Positions 45,934 through 57,900 of a stretch of DNA of 64,000 nt are shown in pieces (position 1 is the stretch's first letter; each line of letters begins with the position of its first letter). The notes beneath the pieces were generated by a model. The model was given only the letters and a program-made list of their open reading frames with translations. It was not told where the DNA came from and did no database searches. The DNA comes from Gnetum montanum. Its lineage: Eukaryota; Streptophyta; Gnetopsida; Gnetales; Gnetaceae. Both the position numbers and the translations under genes were made by a program. The stretch is from contig MNCI01003108.1 in assembly GCA_015680685.1 (NCBI GenBank), positions 1 through 64,000 of the forward strand. The letters run 5' to 3'.

Positions 45934-46430
45934 AGGTGTACCTATATTATAATTAGTTTGGGGTTCCAAAACCCCTCATCCTTCCCATAAACATCATATC
46001 AATAGCTGGCTAACATACCACATTAACAACCAAGCATATCAAATACCATATTTTCAAAGATGTTGCTTTTCAGCTACAACTTTAAGCAAAAAAGCTCTAA
46101 GTAAAAGCTAAACAATTAATTTATTTTCTATAGTATTAATTTCTTTTTGTTTTGGAGGCTCAATGATGGGAATCTTCAACTTTTGTTGCGACTTGTTCTT
46201 TATTTTTTATTAATGTATTCTTTTTTCTTTTAAAACATGTTTTTCTTTCTCTTTACAAAAAAAAAACCCCTAATAAGAAGTGAAAACTTGTGAGGGTGCT
46301 TCTGAATAAGGGCAAGGCTTGATTCTTTTCCTATCCTAGAGGGAAGGTTTTTTAGGATTGGTTGTAAGGATGAAAATCTGAAAGGCATCCCCAACACCAT
46401 GAGGTTTTTTCTTTAGACTCTCTTCAATGA
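45934..46430. other. AT-rich flank without supported gene
   Basis: Right flank of element 4; frequent stops in all frames. I see no domain. Confidence 0.5.
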
Positions 46431-46590
46431 TCTAATGTACTCTAAATTTTTCAAACACTATTATTCAGTTTTTTGGAGTTGGACCCTAACCAAGCATTAA
46501 TAACAAAATATCGATGATATAATGTACTCTAGATTTTTTGTAATAGTATCAGATCCCAACCAAGCATTAATAACATAATATCATAATAGC
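46429..46590 (+). repeat. Tandem duplication, about 87 bp
   Basis: AATGTACTCTA(A/G)ATTTTT and CCAACCAAGCATTAATAAC occur twice (near 46434/46521 and 46487/46557) with a small deletion in the second unit. Confidence 0.7.
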
Positions 46591-47300
46591 TCTTAAACCA
46601 CTCATCACTCTATCATCCATCATTATCCAAAATGACAACCATTAGTTCATGGAAATTACCCTAACCTTTGCCAGCCACAATCTCAACATAGAACCCCAAG
46701 TCTTGTACACAATTCCAATCACGTGACCAACATGGCCAATACTACAAGATAAAGTGACTCTACCACAAGCCTTATGAGTATTCAACGTCACACAAAATTA
46801 AGGATGATATTCATTTATTAACGTATCATAATTTCCACTCTCTCCAAGTGTTAATGCTCCTATGCCGATGCCATTCAACGTCATAATACATACACATTGA
46901 ACACAAATACTCCGAGAATTGTACCGTGGGAACGTCGAATTCCAATGAAAGCTTACCACAGCAAAGTCATTCACAAGTCTATTGCAACTTGAATTCCGCT
47001 TTGAAAACGACCATGGATCATGCTTTTTTGGCGCTTGCATTTAAGTAGATTGCAAATCGACCGTAACCCAGATTTCAACGAAAGTTCTTTGTGCACGGCA
47101 AAACTTAGACCCGAATTCGGAACAATTCCTCAGCAGAATCCAAAGGGATAATGCAGCTGCCCCTTCAAGATGCCGAAAGGCAACTTTGAGCTATATCCGA
47201 CAAACTCCAGTAAGGAACTGAACTGAATCCGGCCAAGCTCGTGTACGCTATCAAATCGAAACAGAAAAGGAAATAAAAAACAAATACAAATTAATTCCGA
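46591..47300 (-). pseudogene. Possible unique-sequence gene remnant, unrecognised
   Basis: On the minus strand a frame of 80 codons starts at 47040 (MQAPKKHDPWSFSK) and stops at 46798; the same frame stays open for another 50 codons behind the stop (FCVTLNTHKACGRVTL). The stretch from 46830 to 47300 still has many CpG, in contrast to the CpG-poor repeats, which suggests less methylation or recent origin. I recognise no family. It may be an exon, a promoter region or chance. Confidence 0.25.
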
Positions 47301-47558
47301 ACTGCTTACTACTTCTCAGCAAGCGCAAATCTAAAAAATTTCAAAATAAAATAAATAGCCCATTCTATTCATCCAGCTTCTCTAACAAAAACATTGGAAC
47401 CAAAATGCAGCAAAAACCATAAATTGCGGTAACCTAGAAACTTCTTATCTTTACCACCAAATCCGACCCAAGTAAAAAATATGCCAAAGTTAAACTTCGT
47501 AAAAAAAAGTATTAAAAAAATATTTAAAAATATCAAAGGCCTCTAACGCAAGGAAAAC

Positions 47559-47873
47559 ATGGAATATGTTTCCGTGGAGCCTATAAAAAATTTGAAGTGG
47601 CTTGCTGTTCAAAGGGCAAAGAAAATGAAACAGCTGTTGAAAATAATGCCCCCACTTCAAACACAAATAAAAATACATACAATTGCTACTGAAGATTTGT
47701 TTCATTTTGATAAGGATGTAAAAACAGAAGAGACGCGTGAATTTTTCTGTTTTGTAAAAAATGCAATTGATATGTTTCATTCTGATAAGGATGAAGAAAA
47801 GAAGAAGAGACGTGTTGATTCTTCTGTTTTGTCTACTCTACAAAGAATGCACACTGATTTCAAGTCTGCCTAG
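47559..47873 (+). CDS. Hypothetical ORF with internal repeat
   Basis: 104 codons, Lys-rich. Residues from about 46 on hold two similar units (DLFHFDKDVKTEETRE and DMFHSDKDEEKKKRR), a DNA duplication of about 78 bp. No family is recognised, and no promoter or splice context can be shown. It may be noncoding. Confidence 0.2.
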   Translation: MEYVSVEPIKNLKWLAVQRAKKMKQLLKIMPPLQTQIKIHTIATEDLFHFDKDVKTEETREFFCFVKNAIDMFHSDKDEEKKKRRVDSSVLSTLQRMHTDFKSA

Positions 47874-48077
47874 CAAATGCAAGGGAATGTTGGCATTAGG
47901 TTTTGAACCTAGCACTTGTGAGTACGAAGCTGTGTCGGCAAACCTTTGATCTTATCTTGTTCTCTTTGTTCCATGTTACTATTCACTATTAACATTGGTG
48001 GTGTCACTTGATATCATTTGTTTGTTTCTTACTTTTTTAATTTTAATGGAGCTTAATTCTCTTTTAGAAGTTTAACA

Positions 48078-48250
48078 ATGAGGTGTTAGCCTAGTAGTAG
48101 AGGTCTTGGCCTAGTTACCCGAGGTCACAAATTCAATTCTACTAGGTATCATTAAGTTATAAACTTCTATAAATCTTAAGGAACATCACAAGTTCGATTC
48201 TACTAGGTAGCATAGTGTTATAAATTTCTATAAATCTTGAGGGGTACCTA
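48078..48250 (+). mobile_element. tRNA-derived SINE-like element
   Basis: TTAGCCTAGTAGTAGAGG holds an exact pol III A box (TAGCCTAGTAG). ATTCAATTC, about 45 bases on, fits the B box with one change. A second unit about 60 bases downstream has a perfect B box (GTTCGATTC), followed by the same CTACTAGGTA...TATAAATC stretch, so the 3' part is duplicated. No poly(A) tail or target duplication was identified. Confidence 0.5.
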
Positions 48251-48342
48251 TGTTTCACTTATTTCAAGTTCCAACACCCTCATAAGTTTAGTGTATTTCA
48301 GGTTCATTTTTCATTATTTGTAATTGCTAACCTTTTTATATT

Positions 48343-48420
48343 TAACCATAAGGTGGTAAGATTAGGTGGTTCACGACCACCTAAAGTTTAAGCCCACCCT
48401 TGCATTTACTTGGAAAAATA
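48343..48420 (+). mobile_element. Second tRNA-like SINE relic
   Basis: AACCATAAGGTGGTAAGA resembles a D arm. TTAGGTGGT-TCACG-ACCACCTAA is a perfect 9-bp stem that can be read as an anticodon arm, and GTTTAAGCC fits the B box with one change. Confidence 0.4.
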
Positions 48421-48686
48421 TGAAGGAAAATAAAACCTTTTTTAAATAAGAGTTCATGCACTTGTCTTAGGTGAATTTGAACCAAAATTAAATTTACATG
48501 CACCCCAAACATGTGGCCAATATAATGCCATAAATTAAAGTAACAATACAAAACCCTGTGTGAAACAAGTAACCCTTTTCCTTGCCATGAATTGGGAATT
48601 AAACTAGCTTTGTATCACTTTACATGGTATGAGTCTTGACACCAACATAAAGAATATAAGAGGCATGAAGATCAATAATAATATGG
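48421..48686. other. Flank left of element 7, nothing supported
   Basis: AT-rich and without gene signals. It ends in tatgg (48682-48686), the target duplication of element 7. Confidence 0.5.
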
Positions 48687-49555
48687 TGATAAATCATGTT
48701 TTTCATACGCTTCGATATCGGAGTGGCCGCAATATTAGGTACACAATATCGAGTACGTGATATCACGGCCCAGGATACGATATCGTACATTCGATATCAC
48801 AAGGTTACTCCAGGGTCTATAAATACCGCCACTGGGCACACGATTGAGGGTAGTTTTTGGTAGTCAAGTAGCAAAACTCTTGCAGTTTGTTCATTTGAGA
48901 GTTAGAATATTTTCCAAGTGTCCATAGTAGGAGGTCTAAGTGTGAATAAATCTTTATTCAAGCATTGATGTACCTGAACACACCATTGTGTTGACAATAA
49001 AGACAAACTCTTTGATTCATCCTTGTAGCACTTGAGACTTTCTTTCGTATGCATTTATATATTGTGATTTCATGCAATTTACATTAATGTTATTCACATA
49101 GCAATTAATTTTGATTAATCAAGTAACTCATTAAAATACACAAGCATGACCCCTTCGAACATATGTGTGACACTTGGTAGCTCAGAAACAGTTAACGTTT
49201 GCTAACCCAACAATGTCTACACAACATTCAGGATGTGTCTAGGAAGTGGGAACGGTTACTTGTGTTAGGCTAGATTAGATCAGAGTTTTCTTAGCACTTA
49301 ATCACTCTCATTTTCATTCTTGTTCTAGGCAAGTAAATTGATAAAACACAAAATAATAAAAATCTTACACCTCAGTCACACTTAACCATACAATTGCATT
49401 CCACAAGTGGGACTGGGCAGACAACGAATGAACAACACACATGCACTATTTAGCTCTAGCGTACTTGGTAATTAAAGTTTATAGAATTCGACCGGATCAC
49501 ATGTAAATGCCTGTGATTCGTATGGTTGGATGTAGGGGTACCTCACTGCTCATCA
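48687..49555 (+). repeat. 5' LTR of element 7
   Basis: 869 bp, TGATAAATCATG...CTCATCA. GATATC palindromes at 48707-48800, TATAAATA at 48818-48825, AATAAA at 48996-49001. Confidence 0.9.
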
Positions 49556-49556
49556 T

Positions 49557-49574
49557 TGGCGCCATTGCCAAGGA
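49557..49574 (+). other. Primer-binding site (tRNA-Asp), element 7
   Basis: TGGCGCCATTGCCAAGGA follows the LTR end by one base. The first seven bases match tRNA-Asp exactly. Confidence 0.8.
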
Positions 49575-49779
49575 CTTTAGTTCTAGGTGCACTATCTAAA
49601 CTGAGTGAAACTTAGTAACCTCATTGTTCAAACCGTAAGAGTCAAATCTTCTTAAAAAAAAATTATTACTATAATTAAATTGAATCTTAATCGCACACTA
49701 CATAAAAGCTCATTAACATAAAATTTCTTTTTCTCATAGGAGCCTTTCTCCACCCAGGGCAAACCAAGTGCCTTAGCAA

Positions 49780-50080
49780 TACCAGGTGGTATATGCTCAT
49801 CGTGATGAGTATGTACTAGACTTCACCTTTATCTTGCATCAAGATGAAATGTTGCGGTGGCACGACATGGAAGGCAAAATTGTGTTGCCACCTAATCGAT
49901 CTGTTCCAGCAATGCTCCAGCTAATGCTCACATGATACGAGCTTCAACATCTTCATGGAGAGTACAAGATGCAAGATCTCGATTCAAGGGATTGTTATCC
50001 CACTAAAGCACAAAGGTTAAGGGATCGTCAGCTGGAGCACCAACATGAGCTTGTGAAGGGCAAGGGGTCAAACACTTTTC
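49780..50080 (+). pseudogene. gag: gag N-terminal fragment, element 7
   Basis: HRDEYVLDFTFILHQDE and GKIVLPPNRSVPAM are the conserved N-terminal block; EYKMQDLDSRD follows. The capsid core is absent because of the deletion. Confidence 0.7.
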
Positions 50081-50084
50081 CACC

Positions 50085-51590
50085 TCTACTTGGCCCATTG
50101 GATGGAAAATGTGATTGCTAATCACTTATCATGGCTAACATGGGACGACAAGGAGAAAGAGAGCCCCTTATCTGATCAATTCCCTGACAAATCTCTCCTT
50201 GTAGGGGCTATTAATGAATAAATGCCCAATGCACCAAAGTGGTATGACACCATCCTCACTTATTTTCTCAAGCAAGAACTGTCGCAAGGGCTAGACAATA
50301 GAAAAAAAACAACAGTTTCTTCACTAGGTCAAGCATTTCATGGAAATTAACAAGAACCTTTACAAAGTTTGTCCCGATGGCCTAGTACGCTGGTGTGTCC
50401 CTAAAACAAATCAACTGTGCATTCTCTAAGATGCTCACAAAGGCCCTTGTGGGGGCCATTATGTTGGGAGACGCATGGCCATAAAAATCCTCATGGCAGG
50501 ATATTATTGGCCAACAATCTTCAGGGATGCATACCAATTCATCTGTGCTTGTGATCATTGTCAGAGGGATGGTGGAATGATAGCTTAAATGGAGGGGTCA
50601 CAACAATGGATTTAGCCTCTTACTCCATTTGATATTTGGGGCATTGACTTTATGGGTCCCATCGCACCTTTATCAAATAAAAAGGCATATATCATAGTTG
50701 CAATTGACTATTGCACAAAGTGAGCAGAAGCAACAGTCGTCACCAACTATACATCCACCACTGTTGCTCAATTTGTATAATAAAATATCATAAATAGGTT
50801 TGGTGTGCCTCATACATTAATTTCTAATAATGGAACTCATTTTACATGTGCCACTTTCCGAAAACTTATGCAGTGCTTAGGGGTTGAGCACAAACTCACA
50901 ACACCATATCATCCCCAAGCCAATGGTCAAGCTAAGGTCACTAATTGGGAGATTACAAAAATTCTAGTGTGCACCATTAGCAAATACCAAAGGGACTAGA
51001 GCACCAAATTAAACAATGCCCTTTGGGCCTATCGCTCCACATGGAAGCTTCCCATAGGTTATTCTCCCTATGAGCTCATGTACGGAAAATTACCAACATT
51101 GCCCATCCAATCCGAGCTTTGTACACTCTCTACAGCCTGTGACCTTGACCTAAATCTAAGTCTAGCACAAAAAGAACGATTAATGAACCTCAACTTACTA
51201 GATGAAAATTGGTTAATGGCTCTATCATCCAATGAAACGCATAAGGCATTCAACAAGAAATGCCATAACCTCAAAACAAGAAAAGTTAAGTTTCAACTAA
51301 TAGACAAGGTATTCTACTAGAATCCTACACATGTACCCCAATGAACCAAATTTCAAATGTTGTGGGAAGGACCTTACATTATTCATGAGACTTTTCCATT
51401 TGGGGCCATGATTATCTATAAACTTGACAGCCCAGATAAGAAATAATTTTTCAACATCCAACAAGTGAAACCTTTCCATGAGGCCAAGCCAACCAACTCA
51501 ACAAACACCTCGCCAAATGGACAATCATGCTCAATATTTTAGATCTCCCCCTTCCAACTTAGTCGTGGGGGAGATGGCCACCCATACTAA
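50085..51590 (+). pseudogene. RNase H end and integrase, element 7
   Basis: Starts in the RNase H end (VIANHLSWLTWDD), then the finger (HKGPCGGHYVGRRM, CDHCQ) and the core: Asp in VAIDYCTK, Asn for the second catalytic Asp (ISNNGTHF, codon 50826-50828), Lys for the third Glu (GQAKVTNWE). The C-terminal part 51078-51590 has LWEGPYIIHETF and ends RGGDGHPY. The active-site changes are the same as in element 5. Stops but no frame change from 50805 to 51320. Confidence 0.85.
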
Positions 51591-52233
51591 CACTTTATGT
51601 GGCTTCTCAGTCTTTTAACTTTTTTTGTTTTACACATTTTTGGTTTTACAACTTTTTGTTTTCATATTCTTTGTTTTACATATTTGTTTTACATCTTTTT
51701 GTTTTTCAGGTTATTGATCTTTTCTAAGTTTTTGTTTTACACCATTGTTAGTATATTTGATATTTATTGCATACTCTTTTACCTTATTTTATATTTTCTT
51801 GTGTTTGGTGTGTTTCTCTACTCTTTCTGCTAATAAGGTGTTAGGTACAGTGGTAATGTGTTACTCGATGGTGGTATGTTTCATTTGTAATTTGATTGTT
51901 GATGTCTAGTTTCTAACTTTTAATGTCGTTACTGAAAATTGGGACATGGTTTCTTTTTATGTAATAGGTAGTGAGTCCACATCATCCACCCATCCACACA
52001 CTCTATGGTTTTCCTTGTTTTGGAAACATGTAGTCTCTTTTTCATTAATGCAACTTTAATAAATTGGTGATTGGTGTACTTTCCATAATTGGAAAAGAAT
52101 CAAAGGTTTGGATCGGATGTGGCTTCAAAGGGATGCGACATTCTTCGTGCTTTTCTATTTTCCTGTGTGTAGGAGTGTTCTCATGAGCTTCTCACCATTT
52201 TGTGTCATTCCACAACAAGAAGTCAAATAAGTC

Positions 52234-52304
52234 CTTGCATGGTGTGGTCCTCATAAAAAAATGACAAGAAAGAAAAAGATGAGGATTCAAAGCACACCCC
52301 TTGG
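52234..52304 (+). repeat. Conserved hairpin, copy 1, element 7
   Basis: GGTGTGGTCCTCAT and ATGAGGATTCAAAGCACACC. GGTGTG pairs with CACACC and TCCTCAT with ATGAGGA. Compared with element 6, a T-A pair has become C-G on both sides. Confidence 0.65.
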
Positions 52305-52331
52305 ACAAAATAAATGCAAAAAAGCATGGTC

Positions 52332-52383
52332 TTTGCATGGTGTGGTTTTGATTAAAAAAATGAAAATTCAAAGCACACCCCTT
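52332..52383 (+). repeat. Conserved hairpin, copy 2, element 7
   Basis: GGTGTGGTTTTGAT and ATGAAAATTCAAAGCACACC. TTTT pairs with AAAA, again changed on both sides. Confidence 0.6.
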
Positions 52384-53259
52384 AAACCAAATAAAAGGAC
52401 TACAAACATTGGTTATGGGACTTGTCTTGTCTCCTCTAACTAAGGCCCTTTCTTACTTCCTACTTTCTCTCCAATTTGGAATGATGGTTGTTTTGTGGGA
52501 GCATTCTTGTGTCTCAAGTGATGAACTAGTCTTAGAATGTCGATGCGAAGTCAATGAAAGTGGTTGCCTTTGGTCTGGACTGAGGATGGACCCTACCAAG
52601 TCATTTAATCACAAACTCAATGAGAGACTTCATGTCACCATAATTAGGAACTCCATTGCATTCTCTCTCTCATCCATCTATGCTTTTCATACCTCACCTC
52701 ACTACCGGTTTCATGTTTTGATTCAATGTTTTAGTTTGATGTGTCAAGTTTCTCAATTAGTTACTTCTGGGTTTTTTGTACTTAACTTTTTGTAACCATT
52801 AATCATCCATGGTGCCCACAGACTCCTTGGTTTGAAGTTATGCAAGGGCATAAAAGGCCTGTGCCTACTTTGGAGAGGACCCACTTGCATATCTTTTGTT
52901 TTGGTTAAGTTAAGTCCTTTACCCTTAGACATTATTACAATCGAATTCTTTTTATTTACTCCATCAATGCCATCTAATTATGTGCACCTTCACAACCATT
53001 TTTAGTGAATTCCTTCTTTTTATTGTTGTGAATTTTTATACCCTCTTTCTAGTATTCCTTGTGTTAACTTTTTTCTGAATTTCATGGACCACTTCTCTTA
53101 CCTAACCCATTGTTAGTCTTCCATTGACATTACCAAGCAATCAATCTATCATAATCACAACTTGGCTAGATAAAATCATTGATAAGACAAGGTATTCAGC
53201 CACTATATGTTACACTTTATATACTAATCCTTGATTCTATTGTGATTGCAGTGGGGAGC

Positions 53260-53463
53260 ATGGACTGGAAGTGGGACTATCTTCACCAAGGAGGATGCAA
53301 CAATATCACTCACGAGAGATTGTTCATGACTGCTGGATCTTTTCTACCTCTACCTCATTCTTCTATTGCCAAGAGGGGTTGGATGTCCATTGGATCCAAG
53401 GGTGTTCTTTCCTGTTGTCATGAACATCCAATTTTGTACACAATTGTAATATTGTATGCTTGA
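53260..53463 (+). pseudogene. Short env-position ORF remnant, element 7
   Basis: MDWKWDYLHQGG, ending VILYA and stop. The start aligns with the second Met of element 5 (MDWAWRKH). The ATGGCG at the acceptor is lost (AGTGGGGAGC). Confidence 0.3.
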
Positions 53464-53585
53464 ACACTTCTATATTTGTCTATTTTCTCTATGTCACTTT
53501 TCATGTCAGTTGAATAGTCCATACCTCCTAATATACTTTGTAAAGGACTTGTTCCTCTTCTTCTATACTTGAGGACAAGTTTTCA

Positions 53586-53601
53586 TTTAGTCATGGGGGT
53601 A
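53586..53601 (+). other. Polypurine tract, element 7
   Basis: ATTTAGTCATGGGGGT and the A before TGATAAATTG. Confidence 0.75.
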
Positions 53602-54455
53602 TGATAAATTGTGTTTTTCATACACTCCGATATCAGAGCGGCCATGATATTGAGTACATGATATCATGGCCTAAGATGTGATATCATACATTCAATATTG
53701 CAAGGTTACTCCCAAGCCTATAATACAGCCCCCAAGCACACGATTGAGGGTAGCTTTTCGTAGTCAAGTAGCAAAACTCTTGCAGTTTTTTCATTTGAGA
53801 GTTAGAATATTTTTCAAGTGCCTGCAGTAGGAGGTCTAAGTGTGAACGGATCTTTATTCAAGCATTGATGTACCTGAACACAACATTATTTTGGCAATAA
53901 AGATGAACTCTTTAATTCATCCTTACAACACTTAAGACTTTCTTTCTTATGCATTTATATATTGTAATTTCATGTAATTTATATTAATGTTATTAACACA
54001 CCAATTAATTCTAATTAATCAAGCAAGTCATTAAAATACACAAGCACGACCCCTTTGAACATACGTCTGACACTTGGTAGCTCAAAAACAGTTAGTGTTT
54101 GCCAACCCAATAATGTTTACAAAAAGTTTAGAATGTGTCTGGGAAGAGGAAACAGTTACTTGTGTTAGGCTAGATTAGATCATATTTTTCTTAGCACTTA
54201 ATCACTCTCACTTTCATTCTTGTTCTAGGCAAGTAAATTGATAAAACACAAAATAATAAAAATCTTACGCCTCAGTCACACTTAACCATACAATTTCATT
54301 CCACAAGTGGGACTAGGAAGACAATGAATGAACAACACACATGCACTGTTTAGCTCTAGCGTACTTGGTAACTAAAGTCTACAGAATTTGACCAGATCGC
54401 ACATGAATGCTTGTGATTTGTATGGTTGGGTGTAGGGGTACCTCATTGCTCATCA
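53602..54455 (+). repeat. 3' LTR of element 7
   Basis: 854 bp. GATATC array as in the 5' LTR but with many transitions; the TATA box has become TATAATA. Ends CTCATCA before tatgg. Confidence 0.9.
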
Positions 54456-54585
54456 TATGGTTTGTTGCAAATTATTCAAACTTACTCTATTATTAGAAAA
54501 ACCTCTTCCCACACCATTAGATTCATTAGATTTTTCTTTACTTCTCTACAACATTGTCTACCAAAAATGATAAAGAAAGAGCTTA

Positions 54586-54899
54586 TGTGAGAGAGGTCTC
54601 AAGGTAGAGATTCCCCTAGTTCCTTTCCATGGTTCGGGGGCCATGAAACACTTTGAGATGTTCGTGTGTGACATTCAACTATTAGAAAACCCATTTTGAC
54701 TTTGTGATACCAAGCAAGTAATAGGACTCCATCTTATTATTCCCTTTTTAGTTCTCCTCATCTTACCCTCACGTTGTAGAACTATGTGGACCCTAACTAT
54801 GTGGTGGTTGCAAATATGTAGGTAGCATGGATTGGATAGCCTAAGTGGAATGCCACACTAAACCTTGTACCAAATTGTGAGGGGTTTGAAGATGAGGCA
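54586..54899 (-). repeat. Terminal direct repeat of element 8, left (3' LTR if minus)
   Basis: Shares CCCCTAGTTCC, ATGGTT, CCTCATCTTACCCTCAC and CCTTGTACCA with the right copy in the same order and spacing. Confidence 0.6.
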
Positions 54900-54906
54900 C
54901 CCCCCC

Positions 54907-57900
54907 TGTAGATACATCATTATTCTTCTATCGATGATATCTACAAGGTTGTTTATGTACTTGTTTGCTAGTCCCCATTCAGAGTTTAAAGGTTCTCCTA
55001 AAGGTGTTTTCTCCATATATACAAAGTTGATGCATTGCATGCTTCCTTCTAAGTTATTGAAGTGGTTGTGATGCTCGCTTGGAGGCATAGTCCCCAAGTC
55101 TTCTACCCTAGGTCTATTGGATCTAAGGGAATTCCTTGGGATGTCAAATAACATTGGGGCAATGCTATTACACATGGTATTAAAGCCATCCTTTGACATA
55201 TTGTGACAAGTGTGACATCCTCTCAGGATGCTATATCATTGAGGTTTCTTATCTATGGTCCTTTCAATTATATATCATTGTGATATTGAATCATATTCTT
55301 GTATATTTTCCAAAGGGTTGCCCTTATGGTAAGGTCCTTGTAAGATTTTCATTATAGAGCCATTTCTATGATGCTAGCAACCTTTGTGATCTAAACATGC
55401 TTGACGATAGATGTAATTGTATTATTATGCTTTCCTCTACTAGACTTTCTTAGTGGTTGAACAAGTTATGGTTTTATTTCAATAAGGTTGATGGAAGTTC
55501 TATTAGCAACTAATAAATTGTTGCTCAAGGAACTTTCATCTTTGATCTTCAATGGTTCATCTAGGATGAATTGAACCTCGTCTCTACTTTAATCTCCTCC
55601 CAAATGACATGTTTCATGATAGCATTGCTTGGAATGTGTAGGATGTAGTATCCTTGCACCCTGACTTATCTTAGATACAATAAGTGCGAGAATTATAGAC
55701 TAGGCCATGATTTCACCTAGGTACCTTGGGATGGAGGACCTTCATACATGTGCTCTTAGTGGGCCTCGTTCTAGGTGGATAAAGATCATCATTGGTATAA
55801 TAATGTACAATCATGGTTATGACTATATGTTTGTCTAGTTGTGTGGGTGCACCTTTCTTTGGCTACGTTACAAGTCTCTCATGCATGTCCCTTTCACTTT
55901 GGCTATCACTTATTATCATAAGGCTTTGTGCTTTATCCTTGGCTTTGGCTTATTTTTGGATTCTAATGAAAATGCATTTGAGGCCTTATGTGCCTCTCCA
56001 ACACAAATTTTGTTGTGGTCCTTGTTTTAATGCCCTCTGATGCTTTAGGCTTGATTACCCTTATTGTAGGTCATTTGGGTATTTCATTCCCTCTTGTGGC
56101 TTGGTTGTGTTGGGATTTATGGCATTACTTCTTTGATTGTTGACATACCTTAAGGCATTTTAGTTTGGAGACGTATTGGGGTAGGTCATTCCTAATTTTG
56201 ATCCACTTTGAGACCTCACCTCTCTTGTTGAGTGTCTTCTTTAGAGGATGCATCCTCTCTAATGTTGGTTTTAACAGTATGAATTAAAACTTCTTATTGT
56301 TGAGACTTGTGGTTGGCTAGAACTTAGTCTTCCTTTATGTGTTTTTGGATGAGGTGGTGAATTTTTGATATTTATGCCCTCTTATGGATTTGTTGAGAAC
56401 TTGGTCTTAATTAAGAACTAGTATTAGTGGCTAGGCCTAGTTCATCCTTGATCGTGTCCTCATGATGGTTTCTATTATGTAAGTATATCTAATTTACTCA
56501 TTTAGTTTTACATGATTAATATCTATGCATGTAGTTGAGATCCTACTCTTTATGGCATTTTGAGATTGTTGTATCTTTATTGTTTTGATCATGCTTGATG
56601 GTTGCATTTGATAGTTGGTGTGGTGTATATGATTCTTGCTAACTCTTTTGTTTCCAAGCTACTATTTTGACCTTACAAGTAGTAGAGGTACAAAGATGCA
56701 GAAAATAGGAACCTCAGTTAATTTTGTGAGCACTATGTCTTTGGGGTAGATAAGTAATCTTAAGACCTCAATGGATTAGTTATGCGGTCTCATAATCCTA
56801 ACATTGGGTTTTGGATTTATCTATACTAATGTTGTGATGGAATAGATTTTACATCATGATTTGTTTGATTATTAGTGCTTAGGGTGGGCACTAATAGAGG
56901 ACGGTGGCTTATTCTAGATCCCTTCAGATATTTGGGTGAGTAGAAGACATGGAACAATATCTTTGGTCATGCCAAATACTGATGGTGCAAGAGTAACTAA
57001 TACCTTAAGGTCCCACTATGACAGGTGATGGATCTTCAGATGGCATTTTTCATTACTTAATCATTGTGTTCATGTTCTAGTCTATTATTTTTTATGGCAA
57101 TCTTGCTATGGGTGTAGTGCCTTAGTTGGCCATATGCATGTAGAAACAAGTTTTCAAATTAGAAGGATGTAGCTTTGATATTGCTCCTAATGGCCTAATA
57201 GCTTAGGATGGACGTAGGTACTTCATCCTTTAGCCTACTAGGTCGCGGTAGCATTCCCAAATATTATGTATTATGCTTACCAAAAGTATCCATACTTTCA
57301 TGTATGCAATATTATAATGATGTAATGTATTTATTATCAACAATTCATGCATCAAAGAGTGTTACATGTTTGATGTCCTTATGGACTAGGTTTTCCCCTT
57401 ATTGTAGGCCTATGACATACCCTATGACAAGGCTAAGTTCAATGCACCATGTTCCTTATATAGCTAGTCTCTCTTGTTGTTAGCACTTTTGCTCTACATT
57501 GTAACTTGTCTCTATTCCCTAATATGAAACCTCCCAAAGCTCTATGGCAAGTTCTACCTTGTGAACAATGTTGTAATATGGAGGTTATGGCATCTTCTTG
57601 TCTATGGTGTTCTTGAATTGATGCTTTGAATCATTTGGCAATTTTAACATGCCTTAATGATTTTCCCTCCAAGAATTATGTGAGACTGTGGCTGTTCTAG
57701 GGGCATGATTAGTTGTTGAACTTTTTCTTTAGGATCCATGATTATAACAATCTTATTCATGGGTGATCAATGGTGGATTATAGCTAAATTTCAAATAATT
57801 TGTATAATGAGCCTAGTTGTGACAATAGGTGGTTTTTGGTGGCCATGGTATTGCAATGATAGATTGAATGATTGATTTTTAGATGTTGGTGTCATGATCA

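Larger units (their letters stand above)
51591..53259 (+). other. 3' noncoding region, element 7
   Basis: The T-rich tract 51610-51740 is made of TTTTTGTTTTACA-like units. Two hairpins follow at 52234-52304 and 52332-52383, then the block ending GGAGAGGACCCACTTGCAT (about 52870) and an acceptor-like ATTGCAG (53245-53251). No internal PPT-like copy was found before the short ORF. Confidence 0.55.
48687..54455 (+). mobile_element. Element 7: non-autonomous Athila-like element with integrase
   Basis: Perfect duplication tatgg (48682-48686 and 54456-54460). LTRs 48687-49555 and 53602-54455, primer site at 49557. Inside, the first third of gag jumps at about 50066-50105 to the end of RNase H; protease, RT and most of gag and RNase H are missing. 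Integrase, noncoding region and PPT follow. The deletion is nearly complementary to that of element 6. Confidence 0.88.

Noticed and set aside
47879-47945. Minus-strand tRNA-like arm with B box GTTCAAAAC
   Set aside because: The stem is only four pairs, and an A box at proper distance is missing.
55839-56030. A frame resembling the FAR1/MULE transposase core (VPFTLAIT...GFGLFLDSNENAF)
   Set aside because: The resemblance covers about 33 residues only, neither flank continues it, no terminal inverted repeats were found, and element 8 seems to be read on the other strand.
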